A program made the translations under genes and the position numbers. Shown here in pieces: positions 8,567 through 15,703 of a DNA stretch of 64,000 nucleotides. Location of the stretch: positions 3,834,501 through 3,898,500 of the forward strand of contig NZ_CP119409.1 of assembly GCF_029223885.1 (NCBI RefSeq). Direction: 5' to 3'. The notes under the pieces were generated by a model. It made no database searches. It saw nothing but the letters and a program-made list of their open reading frames with translations, and was not told the origin of the DNA. This DNA comes from Pararhizobium gei. GTDB lineage: Bacteria > Pseudomonadota > Alphaproteobacteria > Rhizobiales > Rhizobiaceae. Numbering within the stretch: the first letter of the stretch is position 1; every line of letters starts with the position of its first letter.

Positions 8567-9637
8567 TCAGCCCTCCGCGCCGACGCGCCAGCTATCGGCG
8601 TAGATGTTGATGGCCGCCGGATCGAAGGTAATCTTCGGTTCCGCCGGGATTTCCCCGTCCTCATGCAAAACGATGGCCATCGGCCGCCCGCCGAACTGCG
8701 CCCGCACGATCTTCTGGCGGCCGATATCCTCGACCTTGGAAATCGTCACCGGCATGCCCTCTCGCCCGAGCTTCACGAATTCCGGGCGAATGCCGAGTTC
8801 CGTCCTGGCGCCCGGCGCCACCTGCGGCGCGAAGGACAGATCGATCGTCTGGCCCTCAAGATCGACCGTGGAGCCCTCGATTTTCGCCGGCAAAAAGTTC
8901 ATGCCCGGCGAACCGATGAAGTATCCCACGAACGTGTGCTTCGGCTTTTCGAACAGTTCCGCCGGCGTGCCGATCTGGACGATCTCGCCGTCATACATGA
9001 CCACGACCTTGTCGGCGAAGGTCAGCGCTTCCGTCTGGTCGTGGGTAACGTAGACCATGGTGAAGCCGAACTGCTTGTGCAGCCGCTTCAATTGCGAGCG
9101 CAGCACCCATTTCATATGCGGATCGATCACGGTCAAAGGCTCGTCGAACAGGATGGCGCTGACATCCGAGCGCACCAGGCCGCGGCCGAGCGAGATCTTC
9201 TGCTTCTGGTCGGCGGTCAGCCCTTGCGCCTTTTTCTTTGCCCAGTCGGACAGGCCGATCATCTCGATGATTTCTCGCACACGGCGATCGACCTCGGGTT
9301 CGGAAACCTTCCGGTTGCGCAGCGGAAAAGCCAGATTGTCGTAGACCGTCATCGTGTCGTAGATCACCGGGAACTGGAACACCTGCGCGATGTTGCGTTC
9401 CTGGGTCGACAGGTTGGTCACATCCTTGCCGTCGAACAGGATCCTGCCTTCGGACGGCTGCACCAGCCCGGAAATGATGTTGAGCAGCGTGGTCTTGCCG
9501 CAGCCCGACGGACCCAGCAGCGCATAGGCGCCGCCATCGTTCCACTCATGGTGGACTTCCTTCAATGCGTAGTCACCAGGAGCCGACAGGCGAAGGCCGT
9601 AGGCGTGGCGGATATGATCGAGATTGATGCGTGCCAT
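8567..9637 (-). CDS. glpT: Glycerol ABC transporter ATP-binding protein GlpT
   Basis: A 356-residue ABC ATPase of the MalK/UgpC group with a C-terminal TOBE-type regulatory region. It has Walker A GPSGCGKTT, Q-loop FQFPVIYDTM, Walker B AILFDEP with the catalytic Glu, and the switch histidine in YVTHDQTEA. The ABC signature is abnormal: where LSGGQ is expected the protein reads LTADQKQKISLGRGL. With its partner GlpS, which keeps LSGGQ but lacks the histidine, only one of the two ATP sites would be canonical (see findings). It overlaps no neighbour: 9 bases after glpS, 4 before glpP. Confidence 0.9.
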   Translation of the reverse strand: MARINLDHIRHAYGLRLSAPGDYALKEVHHEWNDGGAYALLGPSGCGKTTLLNIISGLVQPSEGRILFDGKDVTNLSTQERNIAQVFQFPVIYDTMTVYDNLAFPLRNRKVSEPEVDRRVREIIEMIGLSDWAKKKAQGLTADQKQKISLGRGLVRSDVSAILFDEPLTVIDPHMKWVLRSQLKRLHKQFGFTMVYVTHDQTEALTFADKVVVMYDGEIVQIGTPAELFEKPKHTFVGYFIGSPGMNFLPAKIEGSTVDLEGQTIDLSFAPQVAPGARTELGIRPEFVKLGREGMPVTISKVEDIGRQKIVRAQFGGRPMAIVLHEDGEIPAEPKITFDPAAINIYADSWRVGAEG

Positions 9638-9646
9638 GATCTGTCC

Positions 9647-10729
9647 TCACGCCGCTTTCCGGCTGTCGCCGGAAATCGCCCTGCCATCCGCGCCGAAGGC
9701 CATCAGATGCCGGGTATCGACAAACAGGCCGACATCGGTATCGGCGTCGATATCGTGAATGCCATGTACCAGCATCACCCAGCGGTGGTCTCCAAAGGCC
9801 ACGTGGATGAAACTTTCGGAACCGGCAATTTCCGAAATGATGATCCGGGCAGGCAGGACCGCCGCCGTCTCGTGCGGACGCCGGACCGAAAGGTGGTGCG
9901 GATGGAAGGCCAGCGTGCACGGGCCGTCCGGCAGGGCGGCAAGATGCTGCGGCACCGGCAGCACGGGTGCGCCGTTGCGCTGGAAGGCGGCGCCGGCTTT
10001 CGTGAGGTCGATCGTGTTCAGCGGCGGATCGGCAAAGGTTTTTGCCGTGACCAGATCATGCGGCCGGCGGTAGACGTTGATCGTCTGACCGAACTGGCTG
10101 ATCCGGCCTTCGCTCATGGTTGCGGTGTTGCCGCCCAGCAGCAGGGCTTCCTGCGCTTCGGTGGTCGCGTAGACGAAGATCGATCCGGAGGCGGCAAACA
10201 GCTTGGGCAGTTCTTCCCGCAGTTCCTCGCGCAGCTTGTAATCCAGGTTGGCAAGGGGCTCGTCCAGCAGAACGAGACTGGCGTTCTTGACGATGGCGCG
10301 GGCAAGGGCCGTGCGCTGCTGCTGGCCGCCGGACAGATTGAGCGGCATGCGATCGAGAAACGGCGTCAGCCGCATCAGGTCGGCCGCCTTGCGCACCTCC
10401 CGGTCGATCGTCGCCTTGTCCCTGCCGGCGATCCGCATCGGCGAGGCGATGTTCTCATAGACCGTCATCGCCGGATAGTTGATGAACTGCTGGTACACCA
10501 TCGCAACGCCGCGATCCTGCACCCGCAGGCCGGTCACATCCTTGCCGTCAAAGACAATCGTGCCCGTCGTCGGCTTGTCAAGCCCCGCCATCAGCCGCAT
10601 CAGCGACGTCTTGCCCGACAGCGTCGGCCCAAGCAGCACATTCAGCGAACCCCGCTCAAGCGTCAGATCAGTCGGATGGATATGCGTATCCGCACCAACA
10701 ACCTTCGTTATGTTCTTCAATTCAAGCAT
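9647..10729 (-). CDS. glpS: Glycerol ABC transporter ATP-binding protein GlpS
   Basis: A 360-residue ABC ATPase with C-terminal TOBE-type domain. It has Walker A GPTLSGKTS, Q-loop VYQQFINYPAM, canonical signature LSGGQQQRTALARAI and Walker B LVLLDEPLANLD. The switch region, normally YVTHDQ, reads YATTEAQEA, so the histidine that senses the gamma-phosphate is Thr (codon 10160-10162). It starts at an ATG with GGGAGGAAG upstream and lies 47 bases after glpD. It forms the ATPase pair with GlpT; as the two differ in sequence, the pair is probably a heterodimer. Confidence 0.9.
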   Translation of the reverse strand: MLELKNITKVVGADTHIHPTDLTLERGSLNVLLGPTLSGKTSLMRLMAGLDKPTTGTIVFDGKDVTGLRVQDRGVAMVYQQFINYPAMTVYENIASPMRIAGRDKATIDREVRKAADLMRLTPFLDRMPLNLSGGQQQRTALARAIVKNASLVLLDEPLANLDYKLREELREELPKLFAASGSIFVYATTEAQEALLLGGNTATMSEGRISQFGQTINVYRRPHDLVTAKTFADPPLNTIDLTKAGAAFQRNGAPVLPVPQHLAALPDGPCTLAFHPHHLSVRRPHETAAVLPARIIISEIAGSESFIHVAFGDHRWVMLVHGIHDIDADTDVGLFVDTRHLMAFGADGRAISGDSRKAA

Positions 10730-10776
10730 TCTAAAGGCTTCCTCCCAGCCATTGGTTGCGCCGTCGCGGCGCGCCC

Positions 10777-12294
10777 TCAGGCAACGTCGCGGATGGTCTC
10801 CCGCATGTAATCCTCCAACCCGGCGGCTTCAGCCTGGGTCAATGTCAATCCGAGCTTCGTGCGGCGCCACAAGACGTCCTCCCCGCGCCGCGCCCACTCT
10901 TCCTCAATCAGCCATCGCACTTCCGCCTCGTAGAGATCCGCGCCGAAATGCCGCCCCAACCCTTCCGCGCTATCGATATTGCCGAGCAGGCTTGCCGCCA
11001 GCGTACCGTACTGCCGCACAAGCCGCCGGGCATGTCTGGCAACAAGGAATGGATAACGGCGGATAAGCTTCGAAACCTCGGCTTCGTAACCGCTGACCGG
11101 GAAGTCGCCGCCCGGCAGCACGCTTTTTGCCGTCCACGGGCTGCCTTTGCTGCCGATCGCATCCGCGATCTTTTCAAGTGCATGCTCCGCAAGCCGCCGG
11201 TAAGTCGTGAGCTTGCCGCCAAAGACGTTCAGCAGCGGCGCATTGCCCTGTTCGCCGTCAATCTTCAACACATAGTCGCGTGTCGCTTCCTGCGCTTTCG
11301 ATGCACCGTCATCGTAAAGCGGCCGCACCCCTGAATAGGTCCAGACCACATCGGACGGCCTGACCGGTTCAGCGAAATACTCGCTCGCCGCGTCACAAAG
11401 ATAATTGATTTCGCCCTCGGTGATCCTGATATTCTTCGGATCGCCGTTGAAATCATTGTCGGTCGTTCCGATCAACGTAAAGTCGGTCTCGTAGGGGATG
11501 GCAAATATGATGCGGCTATCTGGATTCTGGAAAAAATAGGCCCGTGGATCGTCGAACTTCTTCTTCACCACGATATGGCTGCCCTGAACCAGGCGGACAT
11601 TGTGAACATTGTTTCGGCGCACAGCATTCGACAGCACCACATCGACCCAAGGCCCAGCCGCATTGACAAGCATGCGCGCCCGAAACAGATCGACGACGCC
11701 GGTCGCCCTGTCTTCGACTTTGACCACCCAAAGGCCGCCGTCGCGCTCCGCCGAGACCACCCGGCTGCGGGTCATGATGCGCGCGCCCTTGATCGCTGCG
11801 TCTTTTGCATTGAGAACCACGAGGCGGGCATCATCGACCCAACCATCGGAATATTCGAACGCCCTGGTGAAGAGCGCCTTCAATGGCTTGGAAGCGGGAT
11901 CGCGGCGCATGTCGAGAGTGCGCGTGGCTGGCAGGAGCTTGCGGCCACCGATATGATCGTACAGGAAAAGACCGAGACGGATTAGCCAGGCCGGCCGCAC
12001 GCCGCCCTTGTGGAACGGCAGGACGAAGCGCATGGGCCAGATGATGTGCGGCGCCATGGCCCAGAGCACTTCGCGCTCCATCAGAGATTCCCGCACAAGC
12101 CGAAATTCATAGTGCTCTAGATAACGCAGGCCGCCATGAATGAGCTTAGTCGCGCGCGACGACGTGCCGGACGCGAAATCATCCATCTCGGCAAGCGCAA
12201 CGGAATAACCCCGGCCGACAGCATCCCTGGCAATGCCGCACCCGTTGATACCGCCTCCTACGATGAAAATGTCGAACGCGTCCTGCGCAGGCAC
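10777..12294 (-). CDS. glpD: Aerobic glycerol-3-phosphate dehydrogenase
   Basis: A 505-residue FAD enzyme that oxidises glycerol-3-phosphate to dihydroxyacetone phosphate at the inner membrane and passes electrons to quinone. The N-terminal FAD-binding motif is IFIVGGGINGCGIARDAVGRG, followed by SGTSSRATKLIHGGLRYLE and, later, NVFGGKLTTYRRLAEHA, all typical of GlpD. I set the start at the GTG at 12294, because GGGAGGGG lies 6 bases upstream and this gives the usual short lead before the FAD motif. The upstream ATGs at 12309 and 12324 lack a site. It leads the glycerol operon. Glycerol kinase, needed to make its substrate, is not in the window. Confidence 0.93.
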   Translation of the reverse strand: MPAQDAFDIFIVGGGINGCGIARDAVGRGYSVALAEMDDFASGTSSRATKLIHGGLRYLEHYEFRLVRESLMEREVLWAMAPHIIWPMRFVLPFHKGGVRPAWLIRLGLFLYDHIGGRKLLPATRTLDMRRDPASKPLKALFTRAFEYSDGWVDDARLVVLNAKDAAIKGARIMTRSRVVSAERDGGLWVVKVEDRATGVVDLFRARMLVNAAGPWVDVVLSNAVRRNNVHNVRLVQGSHIVVKKKFDDPRAYFFQNPDSRIIFAIPYETDFTLIGTTDNDFNGDPKNIRITEGEINYLCDAASEYFAEPVRPSDVVWTYSGVRPLYDDGASKAQEATRDYVLKIDGEQGNAPLLNVFGGKLTTYRRLAEHALEKIADAIGSKGSPWTAKSVLPGGDFPVSGYEAEVSKLIRRYPFLVARHARRLVRQYGTLAASLLGNIDSAEGLGRHFGADLYEAEVRWLIEEEWARRGEDVLWRRTKLGLTLTQAEAAGLEDYMRETIRDVA

Positions 12295-12335
12295 TGCTTC
12301 CCCTCCCATTTCGCATTGCAGCATTTTTAGCGCAT

Positions 12336-12386
12336 ACGAAAGCAAAATCAATTAAAGCGAAAAATTTGCGAATGTCAAACGAATGC
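12336..12386. promoter_or_regulatory. Candidate GlpR operator upstream of glpD: phased CGAA repeats
   Basis: CGAA tetramers occur at 12337, 12358, 12369 and 12380, spaced 21, 11 and 11 bases apart. They thus recur on about the same face of the helix in an A/T-rich stretch between glpR and glpD. Related GAAA/CGAA half-sites lie in front of glpR itself. DeoR-family regulators commonly bind such repeats. Assignment to GlpR is inference from position. Confidence 0.45.
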
Positions 12387-12408
12387 TGGTGGAAAAGGCA
12401 ATCGAATT

Positions 12409-13173
12409 TTAACGCGCCGTTTCGATCAACCGAACATCCTGGTCCTGGCAGATGGCCCTCACGTCTTCGACTGGACAGATATCCGTTATAAAGGTGTGGA
12501 CCTGGGTAATGTGGCCGATCCTGACCGGCGCGGTCCGTTCGAATTTGGTCGAATCCGAAACCAGGATAACGTGGCGGGCATTGGCGATGATCGCCTGTGC
12601 GACCTTGACCTCGCGGTAATCGAAATCAAGCAAGGCTCCGTCGTGATCGATTGCAGAGGCACCGATGACGGCATAGTCCACTTTGAACTGCCGGATGAAA
12701 TCGACCGCGGCCTCGCCGACGATACCACCGTCAGCACCACGGACGACGCCCCCGGCAATAACCACCTCGATCGAGGGAAAAACCCGTAACCGATTGGCAA
12801 CATTTATATTGTTCGTGATAACCATCAGTTCGGTGTGGTCGAGAAGTGCTTCTCCCACCGCTTCAGTGGTCGTGCCGATATTGATGAACAGCGAAGAATT
12901 GTTCGGGATCATCGCGGCGGCAGCCTGCCCGATCGCCTGCTTTTCCAGGGCCGCGATCGAACGGCGCGCTTCGTATTTCACATTCTCGTTGCCGCTCGGG
13001 AAAATCGCCCCGCCATGAATGCGCGTCAGCACACGACCGTCGCAGAGGTCGTTCAGATCCTTGCGGATTGTCTGCGGCGTTACGGAAAAACGTGCGGCAA
13101 GCTCGTCGACGAGAACCCGGCCCTCCGTTTTGGCCAGATCGAGGATTTCTGACTGGCGCCCCGTCAGATACAT
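12409..13173 (-). CDS. glpR: DeoR-family transcriptional regulator of glycerol genes
   Basis: A 254-residue protein with an N-terminal DeoR winged helix-turn-helix (LVDELAARFSVTPQTIRKDL, about residues 21-40) and a C-terminal sugar-phosphate sensor domain with INIGTTTEAVGEAL, TNNINVANRL and ADGGIVGEAAVDFI. DeoR proteins of this type are repressors released by a phosphorylated sugar or, for GlpR, glycerol-3-phosphate. The start at 13173 has GGGAGGAAGAAG upstream. It lies directly upstream of, and is co-oriented with, glpD (114-base gap), which supports the GlpR assignment. Operator-like repeats flank it on both sides. Confidence 0.88.
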   Translation of the reverse strand: MYLTGRQSEILDLAKTEGRVLVDELAARFSVTPQTIRKDLNDLCDGRVLTRIHGGAIFPSGNENVKYEARRSIAALEKQAIGQAAAAMIPNNSSLFINIGTTTEAVGEALLDHTELMVITNNINVANRLRVFPSIEVVIAGGVVRGADGGIVGEAAVDFIRQFKVDYAVIGASAIDHDGALLDFDYREVKVAQAIIANARHVILVSDSTKFERTAPVRIGHITQVHTFITDICPVEDVRAICQDQDVRLIETAR

Positions 13174-13188
13174 GGCTTCTTCCTCCCA

Positions 13189-13223
13189 TTTTCGTTTTCT
13201 TTCATAATATGCAAAAACGAAAG
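13189..13223. promoter_or_regulatory. Candidate operator in the glpR/SDR divergent promoter region
   Basis: A perfect 9-bp inverted repeat TTTCGTTTT...AAAACGAAA (13190-13198 and 13214-13222, 15-base spacer) lies 16 bases upstream of the glpR start codon. It shares the CGAAA core with the repeats before glpD, so autoregulation by GlpR is plausible. Confidence 0.5.
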
Positions 13224-13334
13224 TCACGCAATTTCATAAATGCAGCGAGTGATCAGAGCTTGGTTCCTTTCCATCGTGACGTTGCAATTCAACGCGTGAT
13301 GCTACAGCCTGCAATCGCGCCAGGAGGAGTATGG

Positions 13335-14105
13335 ATGTTTCAGCCGTCATTGTTCAGGGATCAGCGTGTCGTCGTCACAGGTGCCGGCCGCGGTATCGGA
13401 AGGGAGGTTGCCCGGCAGTTTCTCGACTGCGGTGCAATCGTCTATCTGCACGGGGGGCGCAGCCTGCGCGAACCCATGCCTGATTTTCTGACTACAGCCC
13501 TGACAGAAGGCCGCGCTTTTCTGTCCTATGCCGATTTCTCGACCGCGGCCGGCGTCGAAGCACTTGCAACAGACATAGCATCGCGATTTCAGGCAATCGA
13601 TGTTCTCGTCAACAATGCCGGAACCATGGTCGGCCGGTTCCTAGCCGAGGAATTGACGGACGCTCAATATGAGAGCGTCGTGCAACTGAACCAGACCTCG
13701 GTCGTGCAGACGACGCGCGCCCTCCTGCCGCTTCTCAGGCGCGGCACCCATCCGGCCATTGTCAACACGGTGTCTATCTCGGCCCTGACAGGCGGCAGCG
13801 CCGGTTCCTCCATTTACTCGGCAACGAAGGCCTTCGTCTCGACTTATTCCAAGGCCCTGGCCCGCGAGCTTGCACCCGCCGGCATCCGGGTGAATTGCGT
13901 TTCGCCCGGCACGATCGCCACGGAGTTTCACGAGCGCTATTCCTCGGCTGAAAAGCTGGAAGCAACGCGCAAGACTATCCCGCTACAGCGATTGGGAACG
14001 GCGCAGGATTGTGCGCCCGCCTATCTCTTTCTCGCCTCCAATGCGCTGTCCGGCTATATCACCGGGCAGGTTCTTGAAGTGAATGGCGGGCAATTGATCT
14101 GCTGA
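13335..14105 (+). CDS. SDR-family oxidoreductase
   Basis: A 256-residue short-chain dehydrogenase/reductase with a Rossmann fold. The cofactor motif is TGAGRGIG near residue 14, followed by NNAG, the catalytic Ser region TVSISALTGGSAGSS, the Tyr-x3-Lys pair in IYSATKAF and the SPGTIATEF segment. The substrate cannot be read from the sequence. The ATG at 13335 has AGGAGGAG 5 bases upstream; the open frame extends further up but without support. It is divergent from glpR and 31 bases from the LysR gene that follows, so it may share an mRNA with that regulator. Confidence 0.87.
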   Translation: MFQPSLFRDQRVVVTGAGRGIGREVARQFLDCGAIVYLHGGRSLREPMPDFLTTALTEGRAFLSYADFSTAAGVEALATDIASRFQAIDVLVNNAGTMVGRFLAEELTDAQYESVVQLNQTSVVQTTRALLPLLRRGTHPAIVNTVSISALTGGSAGSSIYSATKAFVSTYSKALARELAPAGIRVNCVSPGTIATEFHERYSSAEKLEATRKTIPLQRLGTAQDCAPAYLFLASNALSGYITGQVLEVNGGQLIC

Positions 14106-14136
14106 ACCTGGACCTTTCGGCGTTTGGGGATTGCCC

Positions 14137-15030
14137 ATGATCGACAAGCTGGAATTCTTTATCGCCCTCGCCCATGAGCGGCATTTTGGCCGGGCGGCCG
14201 AACAATGCGGCATCACCCAGCCGACGCTTTCGGCCGCTATCCGGCAGTTGGAAGACCAGCTCGGCGTCATGCTCGTCAATCGGGGTTCGCGCTACCAGAG
14301 CCTGACGCCCGAGGGCCAGCGCGTGCTGGAATGGGCGCGCCGGATCGTCGGCGATGCCCGCACCATGCACGAGGAAATGCGCGCGGCCCGGCGCGGTCTC
14401 GTCGGACATATAAGGCTGGCGGCCGTTCCAACCGCGCTTGCCATGGTTCCCCGCATCACGGCTCCCTTTCAGGAGAAACATCCGGAGGTGACCTTTTCGG
14501 TTTTGTCCACCACGTCCCTCAAGATCCTTGGCCTGCTCGAAAATCTGGAGATCGACGCGGGACTTACCTATCTCGAGAATGAGCCGCTCGGGCGCGTGAC
14601 CAGCGTGCCGCTGCAGGTCGAGCGCTATCATCTCGTCACCACAGCGGGAAGCGAACTGGCGGATCGCGATACCGTGACCTGGCGGGAGGTCGGAAAAGTC
14701 AGGCTGTGTCTGCTGACTGCCGACATGCAGAACCGGCGCATCATCAACCAGCATTTTGCGGAAGCTGGCATCGCCGTTGCTCCCACGCTCGAATCCAATT
14801 CGATGATCGTCCTCTTTTCGCATGTCCGAACCGGGCACTGGGCGAGCATCATGCCCTACAACGTTGCGAAATCCTTCGGCTTTCACGACGACATTCGGCT
14901 TGTACCGATCATTGAGCCGGACGCGCGGCACACGGTCGGCCTGGTTGCAACGCATCGCGAACCCTTTACACCGCTTGTCTCGGCCCTGTTGCACGAGGCG
15001 CGAATACTGTCCGACGCCCAGATAGTCTGA
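14137..15030 (+). CDS. LysR-family transcriptional regulator upstream of formate dehydrogenase
   Basis: A 297-residue LysR-type regulator. The N-terminal winged helix-turn-helix is clear (FIALAHERHFGRAAEQCGIT, then QPTLSAAIRQLEDQLGVMLV), followed by a substrate-binding-type effector domain from about residue 90. It is immediately upstream of fdsG in the same direction, with a 193-base intergenic region full of palindromes, so control of the fds operon is the likely job. The effector is unknown; formate is a guess. The ATG at 14137 has GGGGA upstream; a TTG two codons earlier is the alternative. Confidence 0.87.
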   Translation: MIDKLEFFIALAHERHFGRAAEQCGITQPTLSAAIRQLEDQLGVMLVNRGSRYQSLTPEGQRVLEWARRIVGDARTMHEEMRAARRGLVGHIRLAAVPTALAMVPRITAPFQEKHPEVTFSVLSTTSLKILGLLENLEIDAGLTYLENEPLGRVTSVPLQVERYHLVTTAGSELADRDTVTWREVGKVRLCLLTADMQNRRIINQHFAEAGIAVAPTLESNSMIVLFSHVRTGHWASIMPYNVAKSFGFHDDIRLVPIIEPDARHTVGLVATHREPFTPLVSALLHEARILSDAQIV

Positions 15031-15045
15031 TAGAAAAATCCTATC
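15029..15045. promoter_or_regulatory. Candidate LysR binding site GATAG-N7-CTATC
   Basis: A perfect 5-bp palindrome with 7-base spacer overlaps the stop codon of the LysR gene. It fits the T-N11-A pattern of LysR-type sites. Extra copies of the core flank it: GATAG at 15021-15025, and GCGATAG at 15157-15163 nearer fdsG. Confidence 0.5.
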
Positions 15046-15079
15046 GCTCCACGAAACACGCGTATTGACGCTCTTTGCC

Positions 15080-15096
15080 GCGACTGCGACAGTCGC
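15080..15096. promoter_or_regulatory. Palindrome in the fds promoter region
   Basis: GCGACTG-CGA-CAGTCGC is a perfect 7-bp inverted repeat with a 3-base centre, roughly midway between the LysR stop and the fdsG start. It could be a second operator or a transcript hairpin. Confidence 0.4.
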
Positions 15097-15223
15097 CAGC
15101 TATGCGAACGGCAACTGCCGCCTGAGGCTTTCGATCGGCCAGACGCTCTGGGAGGAGCGATAGGGGCCATGAAAGGCTGAAGGCAAAGTCGGTTTCGCCC
15201 GTATCAGTTCGGGAGGTCTGAGC

Positions 15224-15703
15224 GTGAATGTGCATCTATCCAGCCGGGATACCGAACTCCGGACGCTCGATATCATCAGCGCGTTGAAATCTCTTGAAGG
15301 GCCGCTGCTGCCCATCCTACATGAAATTCAAGCCGAGTTTGGCTATGTGCCGCAGGAATCTCTGCCGGTCATCGCCCGAGAACTCAACCTGTCGCGCGCC
15401 GAGGTCCACGGCGTCGTGACCTTCTATCACGATTACCGCGACCACCCAGCAGGCCGGCATGTTCTAAAGCTCTGTCGCGCCGAAGCCTGTCAGGCAATGG
15501 GCGGCGATGCGTTGGCCGAACGCGTGAAATCCCTGCTCGGTATCGACTTCCACCAGACGACACTGGATGGAGCTGTGACGCTGGAGCCGGTCTATTGTCT
15601 CGGGCTCTGTTCCACCGCACCCGCCGCGATGCTCGACGGCGCGGTGTACGGACGGCTGGATACGGATGTCGTGCGCGATCTCGTTGCGGAGGCCCGCGCA
15701 TGA
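15224..15703 (+). CDS. fdsG: NAD-dependent formate dehydrogenase, gamma subunit
   Basis: A 159-residue NuoE-like protein carrying a [2Fe-2S] cluster. It passes electrons within the soluble cytoplasmic formate dehydrogenase. The four cluster cysteines are visible in CRAEACQAMGG and CLGLCSTAPAA. The N-terminal helical part includes GPLLPILHEIQAEFGYVP. The start is a GTG at 15224 with GGGAGG 7 bases upstream. It is the first fds gene, and its stop overlaps the fdsB start as ATGA, indicating coupled translation. Confidence 0.93.
   Translation: MNVHLSSRDTELRTLDIISALKSLEGPLLPILHEIQAEFGYVPQESLPVIARELNLSRAEVHGVVTFYHDYRDHPAGRHVLKLCRAEACQAMGGDALAERVKSLLGIDFHQTTLDGAVTLEPVYCLGLCSTAPAAMLDGAVYGRLDTDVVRDLVAEARA

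Noticed and set aside
8465..10810. A 781-codon open frame on the plus strand across glpS and glpT
   Set aside because: Antisense shadow of two ABC ATPase genes, with low-complexity His/Arg/Asp-rich translation, no start signal and no domain.
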